Below, piece by piece: positions 16,666 through 24,469 of a stretch of 64,000 bases of DNA. The notes under the pieces were generated by a model. It saw only the letters and a list, made by a program, of their open reading frames with translations, was not told the origin of the DNA and searched no databases. Numbering within the stretch: position 1 is the first letter of the stretch; every line of letters starts with the position of its first letter. A program made the translations under genes and the position numbers. Source of the DNA: an uncultured Clostridia bacterium (GTDB lineage Bacteria; Bacillota; Clostridia; Christensenellales; UBA1242); NCBI GenBank assembly GCA_934778205.1, contig CAKVOD010000003.1, positions 118,193 to 182,192 on the forward strand, in the 5' to 3' direction.

Positions 16666-17061
16666 TTACTTTGCCCCTCCTTCTTGTGTTAATTTAACTG
16701 TGATGTGGCTTGTTCTCTTCAAAATCACATCCATACTTCCACGACCACGTGGGAGTATTCTTTTCAATGTTGGGCCAGCATTTGCATACGCTTCGCTAAC
16801 CACAAGTTCATCTCTGCTCATTCCCAAGTTGTTTTCCGCATTTGCAGCAGCACTCTTTACAACTTTGTAAACTTCTTCGCTAGCGCCATTAGGAAGATAC
16901 TTGAGAATTGCGAGGGCTTCATCAACTTTTTTGCCTCTGATTGTGCTAAGTACAAGATTAACTTTTGAAGGACTTATGCGCACATATTTTGCAGTAGCGC
17001 AAGGTCTTTTGTCTTTGTTTTCTGCACGTTTGAGGGCTTTTTCTCTAATTCTTTTTGCCAT
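16666..17061 (-). CDS. rplV: 50S ribosomal protein L22
   Basis: 131 residues; AKYVRISPSKVNLVLSTIRG and the beta-hairpin tip region with AGPTLKRILPRGRGSMDVI, which reaches into the exit tunnel near the macrolide site. No unusual change is visible at the tip. Confidence 0.97.
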   Translation of the reverse strand: MAKRIREKALKRAENKDKRPCATAKYVRISPSKVNLVLSTIRGKKVDEALAILKYLPNGASEEVYKVVKSAAANAENNLGMSRDELVVSEAYANAGPTLKRILPRGRGSMDVILKRTSHITVKLTQEGGAK

Positions 17062-17073
17062 CTATATTTCTCC

Positions 17074-17355
17074 TTACTTACCCTTTTTTGCTGTTTTGTC
17101 GCCAGCATGACCGCGGTATGTTCTTGTAGGTGCAAATTCACCCAACTTGTGTCCTACCAATTCAACAGAACAATATACAGGAATAAATTTTTTCCCGTTG
17201 TGAACAGCGATTGTGTGTCCAATAAATTCTGGATAAATCGTTGATGACCTTGACCAAGTCTTGATGACTTTCTTTTGGCCACTAGCATTCATTTCTTGAA
17301 CACGTTTCATCAGTCTTTCTTCAACGAAAGGTTTTTTCTTTAAACTTCTACTCAT
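17074..17355 (-). CDS. rpsS: 30S ribosomal protein S19
   Basis: 93 residues; MSRSLKKKPFVEERLMKRV, TWSRSSTIYPEFIGHTIAVH and GHKLGEFAPTRTYRGH. Head protein that binds together with S13. Normal length and position. Confidence 0.98.
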   Translation of the reverse strand: MSRSLKKKPFVEERLMKRVQEMNASGQKKVIKTWSRSSTIYPEFIGHTIAVHNGKKFIPVYCSVELVGHKLGEFAPTRTYRGHAGDKTAKKGK

Positions 17356-17366
17356 TTTCTCTCACC

Positions 17367-18191
17367 TTATTTAGCCCTTTTAACTATCAATCTGTTGGAT
17401 TTTGTTTTCTTGCGGGTTTTCAAGCCAAGAGCAGGTTTGCCCCATGGAGTCATAGGGTTCTTTCTACCAATAGGTGCTTTACCTTCACCACCACCGTGAG
17501 GGTGATCAACTGGGTTCATAGCAGAACCACGAACTGTTGGGCGAACACCTCTGTGACGATTTGCCCCTGCTTTTCCGACTTTTGTGTTTGAATAGTCAAC
17601 GTTGCCGACTTGACCAATTGTAGCACGGCAAGTTGCAAGAACCATTCTCATTTCACCTGAAGGCATTTTGAGTGTTGCGTAGTTGCCTTCCTTAGCCATC
17701 AAACGCGCACTAATCCCTGCTGAACGCGCGAATTGACCGCCTCTACCTGGGTGCAATTCAATGTTGTGAACAATTGAACCGACTGGGATTTTAGCAAGTG
17801 GAAGTGCATTACCAACTTTGATTTCAGCATTTTCACCGCTCATAACTTCAGCACCAACTGTCAAACCAACTGGAGCGAGAATGTATCTCTTTTCGCCGTC
17901 TACATATTGAAGCAATGCAATGTATGCAGAGCGGTTAGGGTCGTACTCAATAGCAACAACTTTTGCCTTGACGTCGTCCTTATTTCTCTTGAAGTCGATG
18001 ATTCTGTAGTGCTTTTTAGCGCCACCACCTTGGTGACGAACTGTAATTTTGCCTTGATTGTTTCTACCTGCTTTTCTTTTCTTTGTTGCAAGCAATGACT
18101 TTTCCGGCGTTGTCTTTGTGATTTCCTCAAAGGAAGAAGTAACAATGAAACGCATTGACGGAGTTGTCGGATTATGTCTTTTTACTGCCAT
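17367..18191 (-). CDS. rplB: 50S ribosomal protein L2
   Basis: 274 residues; RNNQGKITVRHQGGGAKKHY at the N-terminus, and the peptidyl-transferase-centre loop with AMNPVDHPHGGGEGKAPIGR carrying the conserved histidine. Normal length and position between rplW and rpsS. Confidence 0.98.
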   Translation of the reverse strand: MAVKRHNPTTPSMRFIVTSSFEEITKTTPEKSLLATKKRKAGRNNQGKITVRHQGGGAKKHYRIIDFKRNKDDVKAKVVAIEYDPNRSAYIALLQYVDGEKRYILAPVGLTVGAEVMSGENAEIKVGNALPLAKIPVGSIVHNIELHPGRGGQFARSAGISARLMAKEGNYATLKMPSGEMRMVLATCRATIGQVGNVDYSNTKVGKAGANRHRGVRPTVRGSAMNPVDHPHGGGEGKAPIGRKNPMTPWGKPALGLKTRKKTKSNRLIVKRAK

Positions 18192-18204
18192 TATTTTTTC
18201 CTCC

Positions 18205-18510
18205 TTAACTTAGACTCTCAAAGAACTCAATAGCCTTGCTCTCTTTAGTAAGAGTAACGCAAGCCTTTTTGTATTCCGAAGTTGTGATATCAATAGACTT
18301 TTTCTTCCCTGCTTTGTGTGTCTTTGGTTTTCCAGGCATAACTGCCGTTGTAACCTTTGCAACTTTTACTTTAAAAATTTCTTCTACCGCGTTCTTTACG
18401 TCAACTTTTGTTGCATTTTTGTCAACGATGAACCAATATTTTTTGCCTTGAATGTCAGCATATGATTTTTCAGACAAAAGCGGTTTTTTAATAATATCGT
18501 AAGCGTTCAT
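18205..18510 (-). CDS. rplW: 50S ribosomal protein L23
   Basis: 101 residues; DIIKKPLLSEKSYADIQGKK and VDKNATKVDVKNAVEEIFKV. L23 is the docking site for trigger factor and SRP at the tunnel exit. The start overlaps the rplD stop by one base. Confidence 0.97.
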   Translation of the reverse strand: MNAYDIIKKPLLSEKSYADIQGKKYWFIVDKNATKVDVKNAVEEIFKVKVAKVTTAVMPGKPKTHKAGKKKSIDITTSEYKKACVTLTKESKAIEFFESLS

Positions 18511-19136
18511 TATGCCTTATAAGCCTCCTCGATAGATTTGATGGCTTCTTGCGTAAGAATAAGTTTATTTGTTGCAACAATTTGGTAAACATTTAACAAA
18601 TCGCTGTCGCAAACATTAACTTTAGGAATGTTTCCGCTTGCACGGCTAACACTCTCATCGCTTCCCTTTAAAACAACAAGCGCACTCTTATTGACTTTGA
18701 AGTTGTCCAAAACCTTTTTCATTTCTTTAGTTTTTGGAGCGTTCAATTTCAATTCGTTTACAACAATAATGTCATTTTGAGCGAGTTTTGTGCTAATAGC
18801 ACTGATGAATGCTGCTCTCTTCATTTGTTTGTTGATTTTTTGTGAGAAATCGCGTGGCTTTGGTGCAAATACAACACCACCACCTCTCCATTGTGGACCC
18901 TTTGTAGAACCGTGACGAGCACGACCTGTTCCCTTTTGTCTCCAAGGTTTCTTTGCGTGTCCGCGAACTTCGCTACGTGTGAGCGCGCTCTTTGTGCCTT
19001 GACGTTGATTTGCAAGATATGCTTTAACAACTTGGTGAATCAACGCTTCATTGTATTCAGCGCCAAAAACTTCGTCGCTAAGTGTCAATGTCCCTGCTTT
19101 AGCACCTGTCATATCGAATACATCTATTTTTGCCAT
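18510..19136 (-). CDS. rplD: 50S ribosomal protein L4
   Basis: 208 residues; the tunnel loop TRSEVRGHAKKPWRQKGTGR and ARHGSTKGPQWRGGGVVFAP are diagnostic. In E. coli, and by predicted leaders in Bacillota, L4 represses its own operon by binding the S10 leader; the long structured leader before rpsJ here fits that. Confidence 0.97.
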   Translation of the reverse strand: MAKIDVFDMTGAKAGTLTLSDEVFGAEYNEALIHQVVKAYLANQRQGTKSALTRSEVRGHAKKPWRQKGTGRARHGSTKGPQWRGGGVVFAPKPRDFSQKINKQMKRAAFISAISTKLAQNDIIVVNELKLNAPKTKEMKKVLDNFKVNKSALVVLKGSDESVSRASGNIPKVNVCDSDLLNVYQIVATNKLILTQEAIKSIEEAYKA

Positions 19137-19146
19137 AGTTTTCTCC

Positions 19147-19779
19147 TTATGCCTTTACAGCGTCTTTTAGTGTCACCAATGCACCGCGTGCACCTGGGAC
19201 AGCGCCCTTAACCAAAATGAGGTTGCGTGCTGTGTCGACTTTTACAACTGTTAGATTCAAAACAGTTTTTCTAACGTTTCCGTATTGCCCTGGCATATGA
19301 CGTCCTGGACGAACTCTAGCCACTGCAGTACTTGCACCGAGTGAACCAACTGCTCTATGAACCTTGTTTCCACCATGAGTATTTCTTTGGTGATGAGCAT
19401 TCCATCTCTTAATCATACCACTGAATCCGTGACCTTTTGAAAGTGCGCTTGCATCAACAACTTCGTCAGCGTTAAAAATGTCGCATTTGATTTCTTGACC
19501 AACTTTGTATTCGCTAGCGTTTTCAAGTCTGAATTCACGAAGATATTTCTTTGGTGTGATTTCTGCTTTTTTGAAGAGCCCCATTTCTGGTTTATTCACA
19601 AGCTTTTCTCTTTTGTCTTCAAAGCCAACAACGATTGCATTGTAGCCATCAGTTTCAACAGTTTTAACTTGCGCAACATAACACGGGCCCGCTTGAATGA
19701 CTGTTACAGGAATTACAGTTCCGTTGTCTGCGAAAACCTGTGTCATACCCAATTTTTTTCCTAAAATTGCTTTTTCCAT
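19147..19779 (-). CDS. rplC: 50S ribosomal protein L3
   Basis: 210 residues; MEKAILGKKLGMTQVFADNG and the loop HGGNKVHRAVGSLGASTAVA that reaches the peptidyl transferase centre, followed by the GRHMPGQYGN motif with the methylatable Gln. Normal length; 10 nt before rplD. Confidence 0.98.
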   Translation of the reverse strand: MEKAILGKKLGMTQVFADNGTVIPVTVIQAGPCYVAQVKTVETDGYNAIVVGFEDKREKLVNKPEMGLFKKAEITPKKYLREFRLENASEYKVGQEIKCDIFNADEVVDASALSKGHGFSGMIKRWNAHHQRNTHGGNKVHRAVGSLGASTAVARVRPGRHMPGQYGNVRKTVLNLTVVKVDTARNLILVKGAVPGARGALVTLKDAVKA

Positions 19780-19797
19780 AATTCTCTCCTTACTAAA

Positions 19798-20106
19798 TTA
19801 GAGCTTTATCTTGATATCGACACCGGCTGGCAAGTCAAGTTTTGTCAAACTATCGACAACCTTTGATGATGGACTGTAGATATCAATCAAGCGTTTGTGT
19901 GTTCTGATTTCAAATTGCTCACGTGAGTCTTTGTACTTGAACGGAGCTCTTATGATTGTTACGACTTCCTTTTGTGTTGGAAGTGGAATCGGGCCAGAAA
20001 TTTGAGCACCCGATTTCTGCGCTGCATCGACTATTTTATTAGCAGCCGCATCAATCAAGTTGTGGTCATATGATTTCAACTTGATTCTAATTTTTGTTGT
20101 TGCCAT
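19798..20106 (-). CDS. rpsJ: 30S ribosomal protein S10
   Basis: 102 residues, normal length: KIRIKLKSYDHNLIDAAANK and SGPIPLPTQKEVVTIIRAPF. It is also the NusE subunit of antitermination complexes. First gene of the cluster, with GGAGGA 8 nt before the ATG and a leader of about 210 nt. Confidence 0.98.
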   Translation of the reverse strand: MATTKIRIKLKSYDHNLIDAAANKIVDAAQKSGAQISGPIPLPTQKEVVTIIRAPFKYKDSREQFEIRTHKRLIDIYSPSSKVVDSLTKLDLPAGVDIKIKL

Positions 20107-20316
20107 AAATTGTTTCCTCCTATCCTAATCTACTTTCGGCAAGAAAATTTTTTATTTTTAATACACTTGCCCGTGTGTATCTTATCTGTGAATTAAAAAA
20201 AATAAAAAATTATGTAATAGATTAGTCGCCTAAATTTTTCTAGACATTTGTCCATTGAAATTCTCCACTAAGACTAGCATCTTAGCAGTAACTTCCAACT
20301 TCATCCCATTCACAGT
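20107..20316 (-). promoter_or_regulatory. Structured S10 operon leader
   Basis: The leader between the predicted start (about 20316) and rpsJ can fold into a long hairpin just before the ribosome binding site: CTAATCTA (20225-20218) pairs with TAGATTAG (20132-20125), ATTTTTTATTTTT pairs with AAAAATAAAAAAT inside it, and ATACAC/GTGTAT closes the tip. A second small hairpin CTAAGA/TCTTAG lies at about 20282-20266. The position fits a ribosomal-protein (L4-type) autoregulatory leader; which protein binds is inference. Confidence 0.6.
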
Positions 20317-20322
20317 GTTTAG

Positions 20323-20351
20323 ATTATACTCTATTTACAAAGAAAAGTCAA
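20323..20351 (-). promoter_or_regulatory. S10 operon promoter
   Basis: Minus strand TTGACT (20351-20346), 17-bp spacer, TATAAT (20328-20323): a near-consensus sigma-A promoter about 215 nt upstream of rpsJ. The rest of the 420-base gap 20107-20526 holds the leader and the terminator of the previous unit; no gene is seen. Confidence 0.85.
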
Positions 20352-20410
20352 CCCTTTTGACAAAGTTTTTCAAAAAAAATACAACATTTTTTTTATGCCC
20401 GTTTTTGCGC

Positions 20411-20444
20411 TAAAAAAGGCACACAATCAAACTGATTGCGTGCC
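20411..20444 (-). terminator. Terminator after the 20527-22253 operon
   Basis: GGCACGCAATCA (20444-20433 read on the minus strand) pairs with TGATTGTGTGCC (20429-20418) with one G-T pair and a 3-4 nt loop, then six T. A strong intrinsic terminator that insulates the S10 promoter. Confidence 0.9.
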
Positions 20445-20526
20445 TAATACTTTGCGCATTAATTGCTAATTACTACCTCAAAACCACTCTCGTCTAAGGT
20501 GCGAAAGAACTTCACTACTCAACATA

Positions 20527-21213
20527 CTACAGCGTAAAGAATTTTACCGTATTTTGCATTTTGCTCTCTAACGCGCTTGCCTTTTCTTTGTTTGTGTATT
20601 GTGCAACGAGCCAACTACCTGCGATTGGTCCAAATACGGTGCAGGCAACTGTTAGTTTTGCTCCATACCATATTAGATTTGCAAAGGCGAGTTTTCTAGA
20701 CATAGTGGGTTTATCTTTATCATTCTTTTTATAACCTTTCATATCGCACATTTCAGCAATGAAATCTCTAATTGGGGTTTTTGACTCTTTTTCTTTTTTG
20801 TGCACATTCAAATTAATTTTGTTATCCTTATCAAAATTATCGGGCTCGAAATCGAACGCATCTTGGCTTGGATATTTCATAGACGATGGTGAATACGGCG
20901 CAATAGATTGCTCGACACTTGAATCTAACGCTGGTTCGGGCTTGCTTTCAGACTTCGTTTCTTTCTTTTCTCCTGCGTCTTTTTCCTGCGTATCAACGCC
21001 CTTTTCCGATTCCTTATCATCTTTTTTATCAGCGCCGTTCTCTTTCTTCTTTTCTTCAGTGCTCTTTTCTTCAGTGCTTTCAGTTTTCCCCGCATCCTTT
21101 TTCCCGTCCACTGGTGGGTCAACTGGTGTTACTGGAGGTTTTGGTGGTTCAGGCGGAGTCATTGTTCTCTCTTCGCCCAAATCTTTCTTCTTCTCTTCTT
21201 TTACATCTGCCAT
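20527..21213 (-). CDS. Low-complexity protein with C-terminal membrane segment
   Basis: 228 residues, not recognised. Residues 1-25 contain a Pro-rich stretch (PPEPPKPPVTPVDPPVDG), 30-95 are almost only Lys, Glu, Asp, Ser and Thr, and about 180-205 form one hydrophobic segment (LIWYGAKLTVACTVFGPIAG) followed by a short charged tail. There is no N-terminal signal, so a tail-anchored or single-pass protein with a long disordered cytoplasmic part is most likely. Third gene of an operon with 21226-22253 and followed by a strong terminator. Confidence 0.75.
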   Translation of the reverse strand: MADVKEEKKKDLGEERTMTPPEPPKPPVTPVDPPVDGKKDAGKTESTEEKSTEEKKKENGADKKDDKESEKGVDTQEKDAGEKKETKSESKPEPALDSSVEQSIAPYSPSSMKYPSQDAFDFEPDNFDKDNKINLNVHKKEKESKTPIRDFIAEMCDMKGYKKNDKDKPTMSRKLAFANLIWYGAKLTVACTVFGPIAGSWLVAQYTNKEKASALESKMQNTVKFFTL

Positions 21214-21225
21214 TTTTCAGTCCTC

Positions 21226-21426
21226 CTATTTTTTATTGATGAAATCGTTTAGTTTCTTTATTAGTTCATTTAAGTCAATTCCGTGGACTGCTGCGGCTTC
21301 TTCCAAAGTTTCCATTGAACCCATCGGGCAAGCAAAACAGTGCATCCCAAAGCCCATAAAAATTTCAGCAGTTTCTGGAGAGATTTCCAACACATCTGCG
21401 ATTCGCATATCTTTGTTTATTTCCAT
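21226..21426 (-). CDS. DUF1858 (prismane-associated) redox-disulfide domain protein
   Basis: 66 residues: MRIADVLEISPETAEIFMGF, then GMHCFACPMGSMETLEEAA with a CxxC pair. This is the small DUF1858/TIGR03980 domain found alone or beside hybrid-cluster and other redox proteins in anaerobes. The cysteines suggest a redox or metal role; the partner is unknown. Its ATG region overlaps the stop of the upstream gene by one base. Confidence 0.88.
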   Translation of the reverse strand: MEINKDMRIADVLEISPETAEIFMGFGMHCFACPMGSMETLEEAAAVHGIDLNELIKKLNDFINKK

Positions 21427-22253
21427 TATAGTTCATTTCCTTGTTCATTGTTTTTCATTTTTTCAAGACTGTGCTTGTATTTTGCAACCATCTCGTTATA
21501 GAATATGTTGTAATATTCTTTGTCTACTGAATAGCCGATAGGGTCGCGCGCGCCGTCATCATAATCATAGTTGTAGATAGGTTTATAACCCATAACCTCG
21601 TTAAGTCCGTCCATATTTTTTTTCAAGATATCAAAGTGCTTAAAGAATGTTTGTTTTGTAAAGATTTGCAAATCTTTTGCGGAATTGAAATACAAATCTC
21701 TTACACGTTCAAAATATGGCAAATATCCATTAATAGCAAAGGAATTTAAAACTTTAGGCTCTAACAATTTATTGTCATATTGCGCGATGTTGCTGAGTTC
21801 TTTGATTCTTGATGCAAGTCCGTGGTCTATATCCCAAACATAGATGTACCTCAACATTTCGTTTAAGTCTTGCATATCGTATTGAATATACTCATTGCGT
21901 TCTTCTTGAGTGAGTTCCTGCCCGAGGTGCATTTTGAATCTAATACAAATTTGTTTGTTTAGGTTCAGCATTTCCTCGTGCGTGATTGTTGCGAGCAATA
22001 ATGTTTGATTCAATAATATGTAATATTCTTCCGCCTTCAAAATTGATTTCAACATCCCTTGTGGCGAACCGCATCTTTCAAATTCTTCGAGCGCTTCAAT
22101 TGTGCTAGGAATTTTCACTTTGTAAATTCTCTTAAGCGCATCTAAAACTTCAAACGAATCCTTGACCGAATCGGCTTCCAAACGCGCCTTTTCTCTTTCA
22201 GTCATAAGTACTTTCAAAATTTGGTCTCTCTCTGATTTAAATCTAAATGACAT
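21426..22253 (-). CDS. Uncharacterised 275-residue protein
   Basis: I do not recognise this family. It is soluble and mainly helical by composition, rich in Glu, Leu, Lys and aromatic residues (EEYYILLNQTLLLATITHEE, YIYVWDIDHGLASRIKEL), with no signal peptide, P-loop or clear metal motif. GAGGG precedes the ATG and a near-consensus promoter lies at 22274-22301. It is translationally coupled to the DUF1858 gene, which suggests a shared function. Confidence 0.8.
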   Translation of the reverse strand: MSFRFKSERDQILKVLMTEREKARLEADSVKDSFEVLDALKRIYKVKIPSTIEALEEFERCGSPQGMLKSILKAEEYYILLNQTLLLATITHEEMLNLNKQICIRFKMHLGQELTQEERNEYIQYDMQDLNEMLRYIYVWDIDHGLASRIKELSNIAQYDNKLLEPKVLNSFAINGYLPYFERVRDLYFNSAKDLQIFTKQTFFKHFDILKKNMDGLNEVMGYKPIYNYDYDDGARDPIGYSVDKEYYNIFYNEMVAKYKHSLEKMKNNEQGNEL

Positions 22254-22273
22254 TTCATCCCTCTTTTTGATAT

Positions 22274-22301
22274 ATTATACCAACTTTTTGGAATTTGTCA
22301 A
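22274..22301 (-). promoter_or_regulatory. Promoter of the DUF1858 operon
   Basis: Minus strand TTGACA (22301-22296), 16-bp spacer, TATAAT (22279-22274), about 20 nt before the first start codon. Consensus-quality sigma-A promoter. Confidence 0.8.
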
Positions 22302-22492
22302 GACGCATTTGCAATTTTGTTGTATTTTCTATTATAAATAGACGCATTTTGTACTGACGCGGTCAATGTGCACTCTCACACATAATAAACCGCGTACCCT
22401 TCCGGCAAGGCTCGCCTTGACCGCAAATTTGGTTGTCGTCTCACAACAACATACACGCATTAATCAACACACACACCTGTGTCGTCTGACAC

Positions 22493-22538
22493 TCTCCGCT
22501 TCAGCGAACATTGCATTTCCGCTTTCGGTCGAAATGAC
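22493..22538. repeat. Dispersed intergenic repeat, copy 1
   Basis: CTCCGCTTCAGCGA ... TTTCCGCTTTCGGTCGAAATGAC. A matching stretch occurs at 37478-37532 (CTCCGCTTCGGCGA ... CTCCGCCTTCGGTCGAAATGAC). Repeats ending in GGTCGAAATGAC next to CTCCGCTTC are a familiar intergenic class in many bacterial genomes. The rest of the 333-base gap 22254-22586 holds the promoter above and no gene. Confidence 0.6.
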
Positions 22539-22586
22539 GATAAACTTAAGTTCTTTGCCATTAATTTGATACTTTCAAAGGAATCA

Positions 22587-23516
22587 CTAACTCAAAAAGC
22601 CGTTTATGATAAAGTCTTCCGCTTCTTTCTCGTTCAAGCCAAGTGTGAGCAGTTTTTCTAATTGCGCGCCTGCGATTTTACCAATTGTTGCTTCGTGGAT
22701 AAGTCGAGCGTCGCTTGAGAGTGCGGAAATTTGCGGAATTGCAATAATTTGTGCTTTGTTTAGCAAAATTGCGTCGCATTCAACGTGCCCAAAACATTCG
22801 CACACACCTGTAACGTTTGAATGAAACTCTTGATTCGATTCATCTTTTGCAACGGCGCGCGACGTGATTTTTGTAGAAGCACCCGCGCCAATCAACTTAA
22901 CGTCAAACACTGAGGAGGCAAATTGCGACTTTTGCGTCAAAATCTTTTCATTGACAATAAAGGTTGCTTTATCTTTTAATTCGCCTTTTGTTGTACGAAT
23001 TGCGTAGTCGACGCCCTCAAGTTGCAAAGTATCCATAATCATTGTTGCACCCTCGTCTAGAAACACTTGCGTGAGCGGGCTGAGGTTCTTTTTTCCGACG
23101 CTTTGCCCGTGCCCATAATGCTTTTCGACGTACTTGACGCGCGCGCCTTTTTCAAGGTAAAAAGTATGAATACCATTGTGCGACGAATCGTGTTGAGTGT
23201 GATTGTGAATGCCACAACCCGCGACTATGACTATGTCAGCATTTTCGCCGATGTGAAAGTCGTTGTATACCTCATCATTCAATCCACCTTCAGTCAAAAT
23301 GACGGGTATATATGCCGACTCGTTTTTTGTGTTTGGCTTGACATATATATCAATTCCTGTGCCGTTTTCCTTTGGTACGATTTCTATATTTTCAGAATTG
23401 ACGCGTTCAACACCCTTGCCATTGAGACGCAAGTTATGCGCCCCTTGCGGAAACTCTGTGATGTCCGCAATCTTTTGCAATATTTCTGTTTTTATTTTTT
23501 CAATATCTTCAACCAT
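22587..23516 (-). CDS. sufB: SufB/SufD-type Fe-S cluster scaffold (short form)
   Basis: 309-residue SufBD-family protein with the right-handed beta-helix core: DFHIGENADIVIVAGCGIHN, NGIHTFYLEKGARVKYVEKH, then FHSNVTGVCECFGHVECDAI and the C-terminal LIHEATIGKIAGAQLEKL with the conserved Glu/His region. Much shorter than the about 470-residue SufB of the SUFBCD system; it matches the two-component SufBC (SMS-type) systems of strict anaerobes and archaea. Lies 38 nt after sufC; no sufD, sufS or sufU is next to it. Confidence 0.9.
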   Translation of the reverse strand: MVEDIEKIKTEILQKIADITEFPQGAHNLRLNGKGVERVNSENIEIVPKENGTGIDIYVKPNTKNESAYIPVILTEGGLNDEVYNDFHIGENADIVIVAGCGIHNHTQHDSSHNGIHTFYLEKGARVKYVEKHYGHGQSVGKKNLSPLTQVFLDEGATMIMDTLQLEGVDYAIRTTKGELKDKATFIVNEKILTQKSQFASSVFDVKLIGAGASTKITSRAVAKDESNQEFHSNVTGVCECFGHVECDAILLNKAQIIAIPQISALSSDARLIHEATIGKIAGAQLEKLLTLGLNEKEAEDFIINGFLS

Positions 23517-23554
23517 ATTATTCCTTATTATATATACGCTGTGAAAATCAAATT

Positions 23555-24220
23555 TTAATCGGCGTCTAACGCTCCTAGCATTTCATCGCGCGCACCATAT
23601 TTTTCAATCTTGCCGTCTTTCATCAAAATAATTTCGTCGGCAAGTTTCATAACTCTTTCTTGGTGGCTGATTACAATCATTGTTCTTTCGCTGTTGCGAA
23701 ATTCAGAGAACACATTGCTGAGATTGTTAAAACTCCAAATGTCTATACCCGCCTCAGGCTCATCAAATATCCCGACGGATATATCACGGAGCAAAACGCT
23801 TGCAAGTTCAATGCGCTTGAGTTCGCCCCCCGAAAGTGTTGTATTAAGTTCGCGATATAGATATTCGCTTGGCTCAAGCCCGACTTTTCGCAAAACGCTT
23901 TCAAAGTCTGGCAAGGTTTTGCCTGAAATCCTTAAGATATCTATGACGCGTACACCCTTGAATGTGACAGGTTGTTGGAACGCAAACCCCATTCCCAAAT
24001 GCGCGCGCTCGTCAATTGACTTGCCCGTTATGTCCTGCCCGTCTAGCGTAATTTTCCCGTCCGCTTTATATAGTCCCATAAGGCACTTTGCAAGCGTAGA
24101 TTTGCCTGCGCCGTTGTGTCCCGTGATTACATAGAACTTTCCCTTTTTAAACTCAAAATCAATACCTTTCAGTATTTCTTGACTTCCTACTTTGTATGAT
24201 AAATTTTCAATTTTTAACAT
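23555..24220 (-). CDS. sufC: Fe-S assembly ATPase SufC
   Basis: 221-residue ABC-type ATPase that drives cluster formation on SufB. Walker A GHNGAGKST, Q-loop in GFAFQQPVTFKGV, signature TLSGGELKRIELASVLL, Walker B SVGIFDEPEAGIDIW and the switch His in VISHQ. The FDEPEAGIDIW form (in place of LDEIDSGLD) is that of the two-component SMS-type systems. Start at 24220 chosen because AAGGGA lies just upstream; the ATG at 24232 has no site. Confidence 0.93.
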   Translation of the reverse strand: MLKIENLSYKVGSQEILKGIDFEFKKGKFYVITGHNGAGKSTLAKCLMGLYKADGKITLDGQDITGKSIDERAHLGMGFAFQQPVTFKGVRVIDILRISGKTLPDFESVLRKVGLEPSEYLYRELNTTLSGGELKRIELASVLLRDISVGIFDEPEAGIDIWSFNNLSNVFSEFRNSERTMIVISHQERVMKLADEIILMKDGKIEKYGARDEMLGALDAD

Positions 24221-24289
24221 TTTCCCTTCCATTTGATGACTAAAATGCTATTGCACGCAATATTTTTCTCTACTGTCATTTTCATATTT

Positions 24290-24319
24290 ATTATACCAAA
24301 TTTTTCTTGTAAAATGCAA
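24290..24319 (-). promoter_or_regulatory. Promoter of sufCB
   Basis: Minus strand TTGCAT (24319-24314), 18-bp spacer, TATAAT (24295-24290), about 70 nt before the sufC start. No Fe-S regulator site was recognised. Confidence 0.65.
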
Positions 24320-24403
24320 TTGTTTTATATAAAATTGTTGCAATGTATGAATTTTGTTTTATTTATTCTAAACTGACCAAAACTTAAGCAAAAGCCACTG
24401 ACA

Positions 24404-24449
24404 ACAAAAAAGAATAGAAACCGCTTTCGCAATTTCTATTCTTTTTTGT
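24404..24449 (-). terminator. Terminator of the giant surface protein operon
   Basis: A perfect 15-bp stem, AAAAAAGAATAGAAA with TTTCTATTCTTTTTT, around a 12-nt loop. Flanking A and T runs make it work on either strand; on the minus strand it lies about 20 nt after the stop of the 3066-residue gene. Confidence 0.85.
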
Positions 24450-24469
24450 CTAACAATGAATATTGTGAA

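Noticed and set aside
20759..21541. 260-codon plus-strand frame
   Set aside because: It is antisense to the Lys/Glu-rich gene and the DUF1858 gene; its Ser/Phe-rich content is the mirror of their AAG/GAA codons.
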